Source of the DNA: Psychrobacter cibarius
GTDB lineage: Bacteria > Pseudomonadota > Gammaproteobacteria > Pseudomonadales > Moraxellaceae
Length of the DNA: 33,307 bases
Direction of reading: 5' to 3'
NCBI RefSeq assembly: GCF_016107535.1
Contig: NZ_JABASQ010000028.1
Coordinates: 1-33,307, forward strand
Shown: piece after piece, positions 1 to 8,028 of the stretch
Layout: each line of letters starts with the position of its first letter
How positions within the stretch are numbered: position 1 is the first letter of the stretch
Program-made: the position numbers and the translations under genes
Notes under the pieces: generated by a model
The model's input: only the letters and a program-made list of their open reading frames with translations
Databases searched by the model: none
What the model was told of the DNA's origin: nothing

Positions 1-157
1 GCCAGAAGTTAAGCCAGAAGTTAAGCCAGAAGTTAAGCCAGAAGTTAAGCCAGAAGTTAAGCCAGAAGTTAAGCCAGAAATTAAGCCAGAAGTTAAGCCA
101 GAAGTTAAGCCAGAAGTTAAGCCAGAAGTTAAGCCAGAAGTTAAGCCAGAAGTTAAG
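1..157 (+). repeat. 12-bp tandem repeat coding PEVK, 13 copies
   Basis: The unit gccagaagttaa is repeated 13 times head to tail from the window edge and decays into a partial copy at about 158-166. Read in the frame of the downstream gene it codes Pro-Glu-Val-Lys. The seventh copy has gaaatt and gives PEIK. Because the unit is a multiple of three, slippage changes length without breaking the frame. The array may continue upstream of the window. Confidence 0.97.
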
Positions 158-2395
158 CCAGAAACCAGTATTCCGGCAACCCCGCTTGAGCCAAGCAAAC
201 CGACTACTTCGGAAATCATTCCACCGACAGTGATTCTGCCTATTGATCCGCCACCATATGTGCCACCAGTAGTGAAACCAGAAATTATATTTCCACTGCC
301 TAGACCAGAAATCGTTCCGCCCACAGTCATTCTACCAGCACCAGCGCAGCGTAAGCTGATTCAAGAGTTGCGTTTTTCAGATGGCGCAACTGAGCTAAAA
401 AAAGAGAGTTTTGGCTTAGAAAGCTGGAACCCTAAAGCACTAGCAACTAAGAATGATATTTTATATATCGGTAATGATAGTGGAACCGCTAAAATTCTGC
501 GTTATGACTTAAATAACAAAGCTGTATTACCTACCATTCAGCCAGAGAAAATGCAGGGTATCGGGCAGATATGGAATAGACTAACAGATATCAGTATCTA
601 TCAGGATCGTTTATATAGCGCCTCTCTATCTTCTAATCGGGTTGATATTATCGATATATCTAGCGGCGAGCCGAAGTTCATAATGGCTTTGGGTACAGGT
701 TCATGGGCTGGGGATCAAGAGAATTTCGCGATTGTCCATCCACTTTCTGTCGCTGCGAATGATCAGTATGTGTTTGTAGCTGATACGCATAATCGGATTA
801 ACGTTTGGAAACAAAGTGATATTGTACCAAGTAACAATCTAAGAGCTAACAAACATGCGCGTTTAGCTTTACCAAATTGTGGCACTATTGACTGTACGGT
901 AAGACTAGAGACAGTTGGTGATTTGCTCTATGCCAGTTTCAATAATGGCCAAGTTTATATTTATGACGTCTCTACTATTCAGCAAGGGGCAACTGGAAAC
1001 GCTATCACTCCTTTAAAACAAACCAATCCAGGTATTAATATCTTTAATACTGCCGACGATGGCTTATTCTATGGTTCACGTAATAGTGGCCATGTAGAAA
1101 GCTTCGATCAAAAAGAATTAAAAAATGATCAAAACTTCTTGCCGCAAGCGTTAGAGAGTTTTAGAGGCTATCGTTTAGAAGGCAGTGGCGACAATGCTAA
1201 TCTAGGTAAAGCGACGGATATGGTAGTCAATAAAGAGAAGGTTTTCCAGCTAAGTAATGGAAAAGTGACGATATTGCCATTGCAGCGCATTCAACAATAT
1301 CAGTCGACTCTAACTGGTACTATTCCTGAGTTACAGCAGGCTACAGCGTTGAGCCAAACCTATATGTTACAAGATGGCGAAGATTGGGAAACCTTAACCA
1401 ACCGTGACTTACGCTACTTTAAAATCGACCGTATTTTATCTGCTACTGTTGCAGACAACACTATTTCAGTTGAAAGTTACAGTGCCGCTGCGGTTAACGA
1501 TTTAGATATTCAAGCTAGATTAAAAGGCTCTGGTCAATGGTTTACTTTAGCGCATCTAGATAATCTACAGCCCTTTAGTCAGACTAAGCTGAATTTGGGC
1601 ATTAGTGATCAAAATTATTTCCCTTTAGTTGATGGTACAGGCTCCATTCAGCTAGAAGGCTTAAACAATTTTAAACAACTCCCTGCTGATTTGTTCGATA
1701 TTAAAGTAACGTCGAAAACAGATTTATTAGTACAAAAGCTCGCTAACATTAAACCCAAATGGGGTATTTATTTTGGTAAATACTCCCGAAATGATGGGCA
1801 GTGGGAAAAAATCAACCCTATTTATGCACGTGAATGGGTCATTATGATGACAAATTTTGCCTACATTATAAGTAGTCCAGAATTTGAACATGTCTGGTTT
1901 GATCAGAAAAAAATTATGGGGAATGACTTTTTCGGTAACGCAGGAAGAGTTGTTGGTGACGGCGGATTTTATACCGACAAAGAGTATAGTCGCTACTTTA
2001 ATGAGATCATGAACCGTGGCGATATTCGCTTGGGTATCACCACCATCGGTGGCGGTTTGGGTGGTGGCGATATACTCGGTATCGATACTTGGTACTTTTA
2101 TTCACATTATTTCAATGCCGATATCGGTGTTATTGGCCATGAGTTTGGTCATCACTGGGGCAGTCATAACAGCGCTTGGGCAAACTCAAGCTACGGTATG
2201 CAATCAATTAACCTGCAGCTGCATCAATATTTCCAGCGCAAGCAGCAATTGCCGTATATGGATCCAAATCTCAATAAATTCCATTTAGCACCAAGCAATC
2301 AGCTTTATAATGGTATTTCTCAGGGTATGCGTAAGCCTCGTCCTAATAATGAAACCAATAATTTAGAACGATACTTTGCACAAAATCCTCTGTAA
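2..2395 (+). CDS. PEVK-repeat, beta-propeller and HExxH metallopeptidase-like protein (5' end outside window)
   Basis: The frame is open from the first codon of the window to the TAA at 2393-2395, so the gene starts upstream and only its last 797 codons are visible. A GTG at 230 is only an internal codon. Order seen: PEVK repeats (residues 1-52), a Pro-rich linker with two copies of a PPTVILP motif (to about 115), a region of repeated strands with NHL/propeller-like segments such as VFVADTHNRINVWK (about 130-440), then a C-terminal catalytic-looking domain. The latter carries HEFGHHWGSH (HExxH at 713-717), the zinc-binding signature of metallopeptidases. The spacing resembles a metzincin site, but the next His is one residue early. 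A SYGMQ stretch follows that could be a Met-turn. The extended Pro/Lys/Glu stalk suggests a surface or exported protein, which is inference. I do not recognise a named family. Confidence 0.8.
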   Translation, partial: PEVKPEVKPEVKPEVKPEVKPEVKPEIKPEVKPEVKPEVKPEVKPEVKPEVKPETSIPATPLEPSKPTTSEIIPPTVILPIDPPPYVPPVVKPEIIFPLPRPEIVPPTVILPAPAQRKLIQELRFSDGATELKKESFGLESWNPKALATKNDILYIGNDSGTAKILRYDLNNKAVLPTIQPEKMQGIGQIWNRLTDISIYQDRLYSASLSSNRVDIIDISSGEPKFIMALGTGSWAGDQENFAIVHPLSVAANDQYVFVADTHNRINVWKQSDIVPSNNLRANKHARLALPNCGTIDCTVRLETVGDLLYASFNNGQVYIYDVSTIQQGATGNAITPLKQTNPGINIFNTADDGLFYGSRNSGHVESFDQKELKNDQNFLPQALESFRGYRLEGSGDNANLGKATDMVVNKEKVFQLSNGKVTILPLQRIQQYQSTLTGTIPELQQATALSQTYMLQDGEDWETLTNRDLRYFKIDRILSATVADNTISVESYSAAAVNDLDIQARLKGSGQWFTLAHLDNLQPFSQTKLNLGISDQNYFPLVDGTGSIQLEGLNNFKQLPADLFDIKVTSKTDLLVQKLANIKPKWGIYFGKYSRNDGQWEKINPIYAREWVIMMTNFAYIISSPEFEHVWFDQKKIMGNDFFGNAGRVVGDGGFYTDKEYSRYFNEIMNRGDIRLGITTIGGGLGGGDILGIDTWYFYSHYFNADIGVIGHEFGHHWGSHNSAWANSSYGMQSINLQLHQYFQRKQQLPYMDPNLNKFHLAPSNQLYNGISQGMRKPRPNNETNNLERYFAQNPL

Positions 2396-2415
2396 TTAAA
2401 TAAATTAAAAAATGA

Positions 2416-2449
2416 GTCAATACTTGCGTAAGCGGGTGTTGGCTTTTTT
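2416..2449 (+). terminator. Rho-independent terminator after the metallopeptidase-like gene
   Basis: A 12-bp stem (2416-2427 with 2432-2443, allowing G-U pairs) closes a GTAA tetraloop and is followed by six Ts. It lies 20 bp after the stop codon. Confidence 0.8.
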
Positions 2450-2478
2450 ATAATCGAATAGGTAGAAAATTTAAGCCA

Positions 2479-2508
2479 AAAAAACTGAGCGCATGGCTCA
2501 GTTTTTTT
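2479..2508. terminator. Bidirectional terminator between convergent genes
   Basis: ctgagc (2485-2490) pairs with gctcag (2496-2501) around a 5-nt loop. The stem is flanked by A-tract and T-tract on its two sides, so it can end transcripts from both directions. It is the likely terminator for purC on the minus strand and a second one for the plus-strand gene. Confidence 0.85.
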
Positions 2509-2548
2509 ACGCTAAAGATTGATCTGCAATGCAGTGCCAATCAAACAT

Positions 2549-3262
2549 CTAGCTTAATGGCACACCAATACGTCTAGCCACTTCTTCATAAGCTTCAATG
2601 ACATCGCCTAATGATTGACGGAAGCGGTCTTTATCCAGCTTCTTCTTAGTCGTCTTATCCCAAATACGGCAGCCATCTGGTGAAAACTCATCCCCTAAGA
2701 CGATACGGTCATGGAACACACCAAATTCTAGTTTGAAATCAACTAGTATCAAATCACCTGCTTCAAATAACGCCTTTAACACTTCATTTACTTGATGAGT
2801 CAACTCTTCCATTCTTGCCAGTTGTGCTTCGGTTGCCCAGCCAAGAGACACAGCAAGTGACTCATTGACCATTGGATCACCCAGTGCATCATCTTTATAA
2901 AACAATTCATAAGTAGGCGGCGTCAATGCTTGCCCTTCTTCTAAGCCCAAACGACGAACCAAGCTGCCAGCAGCAAAGTTACGAACCACGCACTCAACTG
3001 GAATCATCTCTAAACGCTTGACCAATACTTCATCTTCAGACAATTGCTTTTCAAAATGCGTTTCGATACCAGCATCAGCCAGCTTTTGCATGATGAATGC
3101 ATTAAAACGATTATTAACGACACCTTTGCGTGCTAACTGTTCAATACGCTTACCATCAAGCGCTGAAGTATCATCACGGAAATGTAGAATCAAAAGATCA
3201 TTATCTTCAGTTTCATAGACAGATTTGGCTTTGCCTTTATACAGCAGTTGTTGCTTTTGCAT
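2549..3262 (-). CDS. purC: Phosphoribosylaminoimidazole-succinocarboxamide synthase (SAICAR synthetase)
   Basis: ATP-dependent ligase of de novo purine synthesis, joining aspartate to CAIR; cytoplasmic. The 237-residue length is normal for the bacterial enzyme. Family landmarks are the N-terminal [13 protein letters not shown] phosphate-binding strand, the [12 protein letters not shown] motif near residues 83-94, [11 protein letters not shown], and [12 protein letters not shown] toward the C-terminus. The ATG at 3262 has AGGAAC about 7 nt upstream. It lies 130 bp downstream of the BamC-like lipoprotein gene and after dapA, as in the E. coli dapA-bamC-purC arrangement. The spacer contains inverted repeats (see 3311-3374), so purC may be partly independently controlled. 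Confidence 0.97.
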   Translation of the reverse strand: MQKQQLLYKGKAKSVYETEDNDLLILHFRDDTSALDGKRIEQLARKGVVNNRFNAFIMQKLADAGIETHFEKQLSEDEVLVKRLEMIPVECVVRNFAAGSLVRRLGLEEGQALTPPTYELFYKDDALGDPMVNESLAVSLGWATEAQLARMEELTHQVNEVLKALFEAGDLILVDFKLEFGVFHDRIVLGDEFSPDGCRIWDKTTKKKLDKDRFRQSLGDVIEAYEEVARRIGVPLS

Positions 3263-3310
3263 TATGGGAGTTCCTGTTCGTTCAAGCTTATGTGGTAAAA
3301 ACGCGCAGCG

Positions 3311-3374
3311 ACCGCTGATTTTTGTATGACAGAATGAATAATATTTACATTAATCACTGTAAAATGTCAGCGGT
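3311..3374. promoter_or_regulatory. Nested inverted repeats in the bamC-purC spacer
   Basis: accgctga (3311-3318) and tcagcggt (3367-3374) are perfect 8-bp inverted repeats. Inside them tttaca (3344-3349) and tgtaaa (3358-3363) form a second palindrome with an 8-bp centre. The structure lies in the leader of purC. It could be an operator, an attenuator-like fold or a weak processing hairpin. There is no long T-tract for termination. I cannot assign a regulator. Confidence 0.4.
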
Positions 3375-3392
3375 ATAAATAAGGGAATAGCT

Positions 3393-3707
3393 TTAATTCG
3401 AAGGACTACTGACAGCGCGCTCAGGCTTCGGTAGCTGGTACTGATTACCTGATTCGTTCTGTAATTTCAGCGTATTTGCACCAGCATTAGGAGTTGCGTA
3501 CAAAGGTACAAAAGGCGCTGGTTCTTTGTTAGCAGGCAGCTCTATTGGCACAAGCTTCTTGCTTTGCTGATATTCTAAGCTACCATTGTCACGCTTACCA
3601 AGTAAGTTTTTAGCACTTTGGCAACCGCTCAATACTAAGGTGCTTCCCAATATTAAGGTCAGCAGCGCAGGAAATATTTTTGCAGTCGGTGATGATGTTT
3701 TCATCAT
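3393..3707 (-). CDS. Short BamC/NlpB-like outer-membrane lipoprotein
   Basis: A 104-residue lipoprotein with an n-region (MMKTSS), a hydrophobic stretch and a lipobox LVLSGC, followed by a segment resembling the unstructured N-terminal tail of BamC (NGSLEYQQSKKLVPIELP and FVPLYATP). BamC is a lipoprotein of the outer-membrane protein assembly (BAM) complex whose N-terminal tail binds BamD. Its two C-terminal helix-grip domains, which make the usual protein over 300 residues, are absent here and there is no room for them before purC. The ATG at 3707 is chosen over the one at 3728 because AGAGAG lies about 7 nt upstream of it. The gene starts 35 bp after dapA and is probably cotranscribed with it. 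The BamC link rests on tail similarity plus the dapA-x-purC position. Confidence 0.65.
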   Translation of the reverse strand: MMKTSSPTAKIFPALLTLILGSTLVLSGCQSAKNLLGKRDNGSLEYQQSKKLVPIELPANKEPAPFVPLYATPNAGANTLKLQNESGNQYQLPKPERAVSSPSN

Positions 3708-3742
3708 ATTATCTCTCTGAGTTAGCATTTACACGCATCATT

Positions 3743-4648
3743 TTATAATAAGTTCGCACGCACCAAGGCTTCATCAATAGTGGCATGATGTTGTTCAGCC
3801 AACCATACCAAAGGCAGACGAATACCAGTATCTATCATGCCCATTTTATGAAGCGCATATTTTGCTGGGATAGGACTTGACTCAATAAATAAGTCACGGT
3901 GTAAATGCTTGACCACATCATGGACTTTATGAGCCGCATCAAAATCACCACGAAGCGCCGCTGTAAAAGTCTCGCTCATCGCTTTTGGGGCGACGTTGGC
4001 AGTGACTGAGATATTACCTTTACCACCGAATTGCATCAAATCAAGCGCCGTACCGTCATCGCCAGAGAGCACGACGATTCTATCGCCCACTGCTTTGATC
4101 AATTGCTCACCGCGAGCGATAGAGCCTGTGGCATCTTTAATCGCAACGATATTATCGATATCAGCCAGACGTTCTACGGTCTCTTGTGCAATATCAACGA
4201 CCGTACGTCCTGGCACATTATAAAGCATCTGCGGGATATTCACCGCGCGCGCGATAGCCTTATAATGTTGGTATAAGCCTTCTTGTGGCGGCTTGTTATA
4301 ATAAGGCGCAACCAATAGCGCACAATCTGCACCAGCGTCGGCAGCATCTTGGGTCAGCTTAATGGCTTCCATCGTATTATTGGCACCTGTGCCAGCAATC
4401 ACTGGTACACGACCTTTGACATGCTGAACAAAGTAGCGGATAACATCGCTGTGCTCTTGCATAGATAGGGTCGCTGACTCGCCAGTAGTACCAACGGCAA
4501 CGAGGCAATGTGTGCCTTGCTCAATCTGCCAATCTATGAGATCCGCCAGACGTTTATAATCGACCGTGCCGTCAGGATGCATGGGCGTTACCAAGGCTAC
4601 CATTGAGCCTTGTAGTCGGGTTTTGATCTCGTCGTATGCTGTGCTCAT
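3743..4648 (-). CDS. dapA: 4-hydroxy-tetrahydrodipicolinate synthase
   Basis: Condenses pyruvate and aspartate semialdehyde, the first committed step of lysine and diaminopimelate synthesis; cytoplasmic TIM-barrel enzyme, normally a tetramer. All expected residues are visible: GTTGESATL near residue 53, the catalytic tyrosine in YNVPGRT (Tyr143) and the Schiff-base lysine in VAIKDATG (Lys171). Length 301 is slightly above the usual 292 because of a short N-terminal addition. The ATG at 4648 has TAAGG 8 nt upstream. It leads the dapA, bamC-like, purC cluster on the minus strand. Confidence 0.97.
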   Translation of the reverse strand: MSTAYDEIKTRLQGSMVALVTPMHPDGTVDYKRLADLIDWQIEQGTHCLVAVGTTGESATLSMQEHSDVIRYFVQHVKGRVPVIAGTGANNTMEAIKLTQDAADAGADCALLVAPYYNKPPQEGLYQHYKAIARAVNIPQMLYNVPGRTVVDIAQETVERLADIDNIVAIKDATGSIARGEQLIKAVGDRIVVLSGDDGTALDLMQFGGKGNISVTANVAPKAMSETFTAALRGDFDAAHKVHDVVKHLHRDLFIESSPIPAKYALHKMGMIDTGIRLPLVWLAEQHHATIDEALVRANLL

Positions 4649-5086
4649 AACCGTGCCTTACTGTATTATCCTAGCTTTTTTCAAAGCTGTCACATGATAG
4701 GTCGTTGGCAAGTGTCAATGATTACGTCTACGCCTGTACTCATATTGTGTACATTCATAGGCGCCATTGGCAATATCTTGCTTGATATTAATGCTGAGTA
4801 TTTTTTATGATCAATCTTTTTCTATGATAAAAGCGTTCGCAATATAGATGCTAAAAATCGTCTTGGCCTTATTTTTGCCAATGACCGACAACGCTTATTT
4901 AATACTAAAAATAGAATAATAAAAACGCCTGCTAGTGTAGCATATTTTGATTTGACCGCTATCAATCAATTAACGTTCAATCAATTGAATTGCTGACATG
5001 CCGTTACAACCTACAAACCAACAGCCTTATTATTCAACTCTCAGTTTAGCGCAATGAATCAGCGCTGATAAGTCTTTTGAGTCATG
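4649..5086. other. Non-coding stretch between dapA and the phosphoesterase-like gene
   Basis: About 440 bp, AT-rich, with no convincing gene. It should contain the dapA promoter on the minus strand and the 3' end of the neighbouring minus-strand transcript. I see no clear terminator, RNA gene or strong sigma-70 pair. Around 4966-4990 there is a small repeated tcaat motif with the palindrome tcaattga. Confidence 0.5.
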
Positions 5087-6295
5087 TTAACGAATCGTCA
5101 ACACATCGATAGTGGGGCGATACAAGCGAAAAGGCAACCCTCGTGTACCAATACCGCTACTGACAAATATCTGCGCACTGCCATGTTGGTATAAACCCCG
5201 CTGCTTACCCATGCGGCTATTATTCAACAGGGTTGACTGCTCGCTACTACGTGCGATATTTTTTTGTTTTTGTGCCAACCATATATTTTTTTGAATCGCC
5301 TTTGCTGCACCAGTAATCAATAGTGGTCGTGGCTGTAAGGATTTTGGCAAATCGCTAATACTATCAAATCGTGAAGCCAAGATGATGACGGGCTTCGTGG
5401 TATTAGCAATTTCAGCACCAAGCGCGGCTTTATCAGACGCATTTGCCTCTTCAATATCAGCAAACTGTTTAGGAACATCTTGCCAGCCGCAAAGCACGGC
5501 GACGGTTGGGCTATTTTCCAAATTTTGCTGTCTAAAACCCTCTTTATTATTTTTAGAATAACTCGCACTGGGCATTACTGGAAGCGCATTAGTAGCCCTA
5601 GTACATTTAAGTGGCAGCGAGGTACACTGTTGACCAATATAGCTGATATCAAGCACATCAAAGGCACTGGACAACGTATCTTCTAATAACGGCTGTCCTT
5701 GCTTAGTCGTATTAATCGATTGATAACGCAAGTCTGAGGTACTCATCACTGTATAAATAGGCTTATTAACCCCTTTAAACAACATGAGCTGACCCACTAA
5801 ATCAGCACTTGGATAATATAACCAGTCGCCTGTAATCAGCACCGCATCTGCTGGTAACGCATTGATGGTAGCAACCAGTTTACGAATATGACGCGGCTTG
5901 CCGCTATACAAGCCTATGCGTAAATCAGCCAATACGGCAACCGTCAGCGGTGTGGATAAATCTAAGTCGATTGCATGATGATCTAAACGTAAACGATTGG
6001 GTTGTATCACCACGGTATAAAAATAGAACCCCATTGCAAATACGGCCACTAGCACGAGTGTCAGTGATAGCTGCGGCAGTATCGGCAACATTTCTTGCGA
6101 CCAACCTATCACCAACAGCAAAGCCCAAACGGGCATAGTATAGGCAGCATAATATAGTGCCAACTTCAACCAAATACGCATAAAACGTTTGGTAGGATTG
6201 GCATTGAACGTTTGTAATCCTGACCACAGTACAATATACGCAAGCAATACTGCTGTCGTAGAGATACTTAGGATATAAAGAGCATGGTCAGTCAT
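5087..6295 (-). CDS. Membrane-anchored metallophosphoesterase-like protein, probably inactive
   Basis: Residues 1-100 contain three to four hydrophobic segments (about 8-26, 44-65, 72-94). From about 115 the fold matches YaeI/YkuE-type metallophosphoesterases and ends in the family's typical SSGIGTRGLPFR plus a terminal VLTIR strand. The metal-binding blocks are mostly lost. The first Asp-x-His is LADLRIG (His to Arg, 122-128), GDxx is kept (GDW, 156-158), Gly-Asn-His is STS (185-187), the His after the ILL strand is Arg (ASRF, 307-310), and GHTHGGQ is GAAKAIQ (329-335). GLYQHG near 367 is retained. The conserved fold with lost ligands suggests a pseudoenzyme with a structural or binding role. 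AGGT lies 4 nt before the ATG at 6295. The family assignment is fairly secure, the loss of activity is inferred. Confidence 0.75.
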   Translation of the reverse strand: MTDHALYILSISTTAVLLAYIVLWSGLQTFNANPTKRFMRIWLKLALYYAAYTMPVWALLLVIGWSQEMLPILPQLSLTLVLVAVFAMGFYFYTVVIQPNRLRLDHHAIDLDLSTPLTVAVLADLRIGLYSGKPRHIRKLVATINALPADAVLITGDWLYYPSADLVGQLMLFKGVNKPIYTVMSTSDLRYQSINTTKQGQPLLEDTLSSAFDVLDISYIGQQCTSLPLKCTRATNALPVMPSASYSKNNKEGFRQQNLENSPTVAVLCGWQDVPKQFADIEEANASDKAALGAEIANTTKPVIILASRFDSISDLPKSLQPRPLLITGAAKAIQKNIWLAQKQKNIARSSEQSTLLNNSRMGKQRGLYQHGSAQIFVSSGIGTRGLPFRLYRPTIDVLTIR

Positions 6296-6519
6296 AATTA
6301 CCTGATGGTTACGGAAGGGTATGAGCCTAGCAACTGGCTTACCCTATATTAGAACGTATAGAGCGATAAATAAATCGCTCAATGAATAAGTTAGTGACAG
6401 TGTTGGAGCTTTTTGAATCATGGGTAAAAAAATCAGCCATTATAGGGGTCGAGCTCTATCATAGACAAGTAGAATTATTGACGCGTCTGTTATGCCATGC
6501 TCAATTGCTGCCCCGAACA

Positions 6520-6541
6520 CCCATTACCCATTACCCATTAC
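6520..6541. repeat. Heptamer repeat ccattac, three copies
   Basis: Three perfect tandem copies of a 7-bp unit, then a decayed cccctac, about 20 bp downstream of the stop of the protease gene on the minus strand (where it reads taatggg). No function is apparent. Confidence 0.8.
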
Positions 6542-6561
6542 CCCTACTAAGCTATCAAGGC

Positions 6562-8016
6562 TTACTCAATACGTAAACCAATAATCGCGGGAATACCTTG
6601 GCGGATAATTTCAATGGTCACTACGCCTTTTTTGGGCAATGATGAGATGGCGCTTGAAAAATCCGTGACCTTTTTAATTGGCTTTTGGTGGAAATTGGTA
6701 ATCACATCACCTGCCAATAGACCTGAGCGCGCCGCCAATCCCGTTGGGTCAACTGTGGTAACCAAAATGCCCGTCTTATTATCCACTGCGATTTCTGCTT
6801 GCTCATCAGCGGTCAAGTTACGTAAACGCAAGCCTAACTGCACCTCATCATTCTGCTGATCGCCGCCTTGTGCTCTCACATCATTGGGCGCATAAGTGAG
6901 TTTGCCGCTGATGGTCATCTGCTTACCGTTACGCTGAATCTGTGCGCGGAAGCTATCGCTCGGTTTGGCACGATTGAGCAAGTTTAATAAATCTGAGGCG
7001 CGCATAATTTGCACTTCATTATATTGCAAAATGATATCGCCAGGTTTTAGACCAGCTTTTTGTGCAGGTGAGTCTGGTGATACTCTTGTCAGTAGTGCAC
7101 CTTGAGGACGATCTAGGTTATAAGCTTCTGCTAAATTGCGATCGATGTCTTGCGGATAAATACCTAAATAAGCACGTACCACTTCGCCATCGGTTTTTAG
7201 CTGCTCGTAAATATCCATCGCCGCATCAATCGGAATGGAAAACGACAGACCCATGTAACCACCTGTACCACTAAAGATACGCGAATTAATACCAATCACT
7301 TCACCGCGCTGATTAAATAGTGGACCGCCTGAGTTACCAGGGTTCAATGCCACGTCTGTTTGGATAAATGGCACGCTGGTATCGCGTGAAAAACTGCGTG
7401 ATTTAGCACTGACAATGCCCGCCGATGCTGAGTAATCAAAACCAAATGGCGAACCAATGGCTAGCACTGGTTCCCCTACTTTCAGAGCATTTGAGTCGCC
7501 GATAGGCAAAGCGGGAAATTGGTTGCCCGAGACTTTTAGTACAGCCACATCAGAGCGCTCATCACTACCAACCAAGGTTGCATCAAGCTCCGTTCTATCG
7601 TTAAGAGTAACAGTGATTTTATCAGCGCCCTCCACCACATGATGGTTGGTTAGCATATAACCATCGGCGGTGACAAAAAAGGCCGTGCCATAAGCATGCT
7701 CAATTGCTGGCGTGGCAGCCTGATCAGGAATACGTAAACGATCACCAAAGAACTGCCGCAACAATTCGGCTGTTTGGGCTTGGGCAAGCTCAGCCTCGCT
7801 GACGGTCTTGGTGACATTTACGCGGGCAACGGCTGGGGTAACTTGCTGTACTAATTCAGAAAAATCCGCCGTGGTGACGACAGCTTGAGCGCTCGCCATG
7901 GCGGTGGCAGTGACGCCAGCAACCATCGAGGTACTGACAGCAAGCACCAGCGCACTACGTTTTAACCAATGCGGCACATAAAACTTAGATTGCGATGTAA
8001 GCGTATTGATAGGCAT
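6562..8016 (-). CDS. Periplasmic Do/DegP-type serine endoprotease (MucD-like)
   Basis: HtrA-family protease of the cell envelope that degrades misfolded proteins. A signal peptide is seen (KR followed by a hydrophobic core, cleavage probably after AMASAQA near residue 45). Trypsin-like domain triad: His126 in TNHHVV, Asp156 in SDVAVLK, Ser229 in GNSGGP. Two PDZ domains follow (about 275-370 and 385-484), the first with the AYLGI and GLKPGDIIL landmarks. Length 484 fits DegP/DegQ/MucD. The start at 8016 is chosen because GGAGGA lies 5 nt upstream; the in-frame ATG at 8028 overlaps that ribosome binding site and is unlikely to be used. It is an isolated transcription unit, with the regulator-type neighbours of mucD not present here. 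Which paralogue it is (DegP, DegQ or MucD) cannot be fixed from this window. Confidence 0.93.
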   Translation of the reverse strand: MPINTLTSQSKFYVPHWLKRSALVLAVSTSMVAGVTATAMASAQAVVTTADFSELVQQVTPAVARVNVTKTVSEAELAQAQTAELLRQFFGDRLRIPDQAATPAIEHAYGTAFFVTADGYMLTNHHVVEGADKITVTLNDRTELDATLVGSDERSDVAVLKVSGNQFPALPIGDSNALKVGEPVLAIGSPFGFDYSASAGIVSAKSRSFSRDTSVPFIQTDVALNPGNSGGPLFNQRGEVIGINSRIFSGTGGYMGLSFSIPIDAAMDIYEQLKTDGEVVRAYLGIYPQDIDRNLAEAYNLDRPQGALLTRVSPDSPAQKAGLKPGDIILQYNEVQIMRASDLLNLLNRAKPSDSFRAQIQRNGKQMTISGKLTYAPNDVRAQGGDQQNDEVQLGLRLRNLTADEQAEIAVDNKTGILVTTVDPTGLAARSGLLAGDVITNFHQKPIKKVTDFSSAISSLPKKGVVTIEIIRQGIPAIIGLRIE

Positions 8017-8028
8017 GTTGTCCTCCAT

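Noticed and set aside
1..170. CRISPR-like or non-coding repeat array
   Set aside because: Units are contiguous with no spacers, 12 bp long, and in frame with the downstream gene, so it is a coding repeat.
2016..2288. 90-codon frame inside the metallopeptidase domain
   Set aside because: It lies wholly inside the long frame carrying the HExxH motif, which clearly codes for protein.
6382..6576. 64-codon frame between the phosphoesterase and protease genes
   Set aside because: No ribosome binding site, it runs through the heptamer repeat and over the end of the protease gene, and composition does not look coding.
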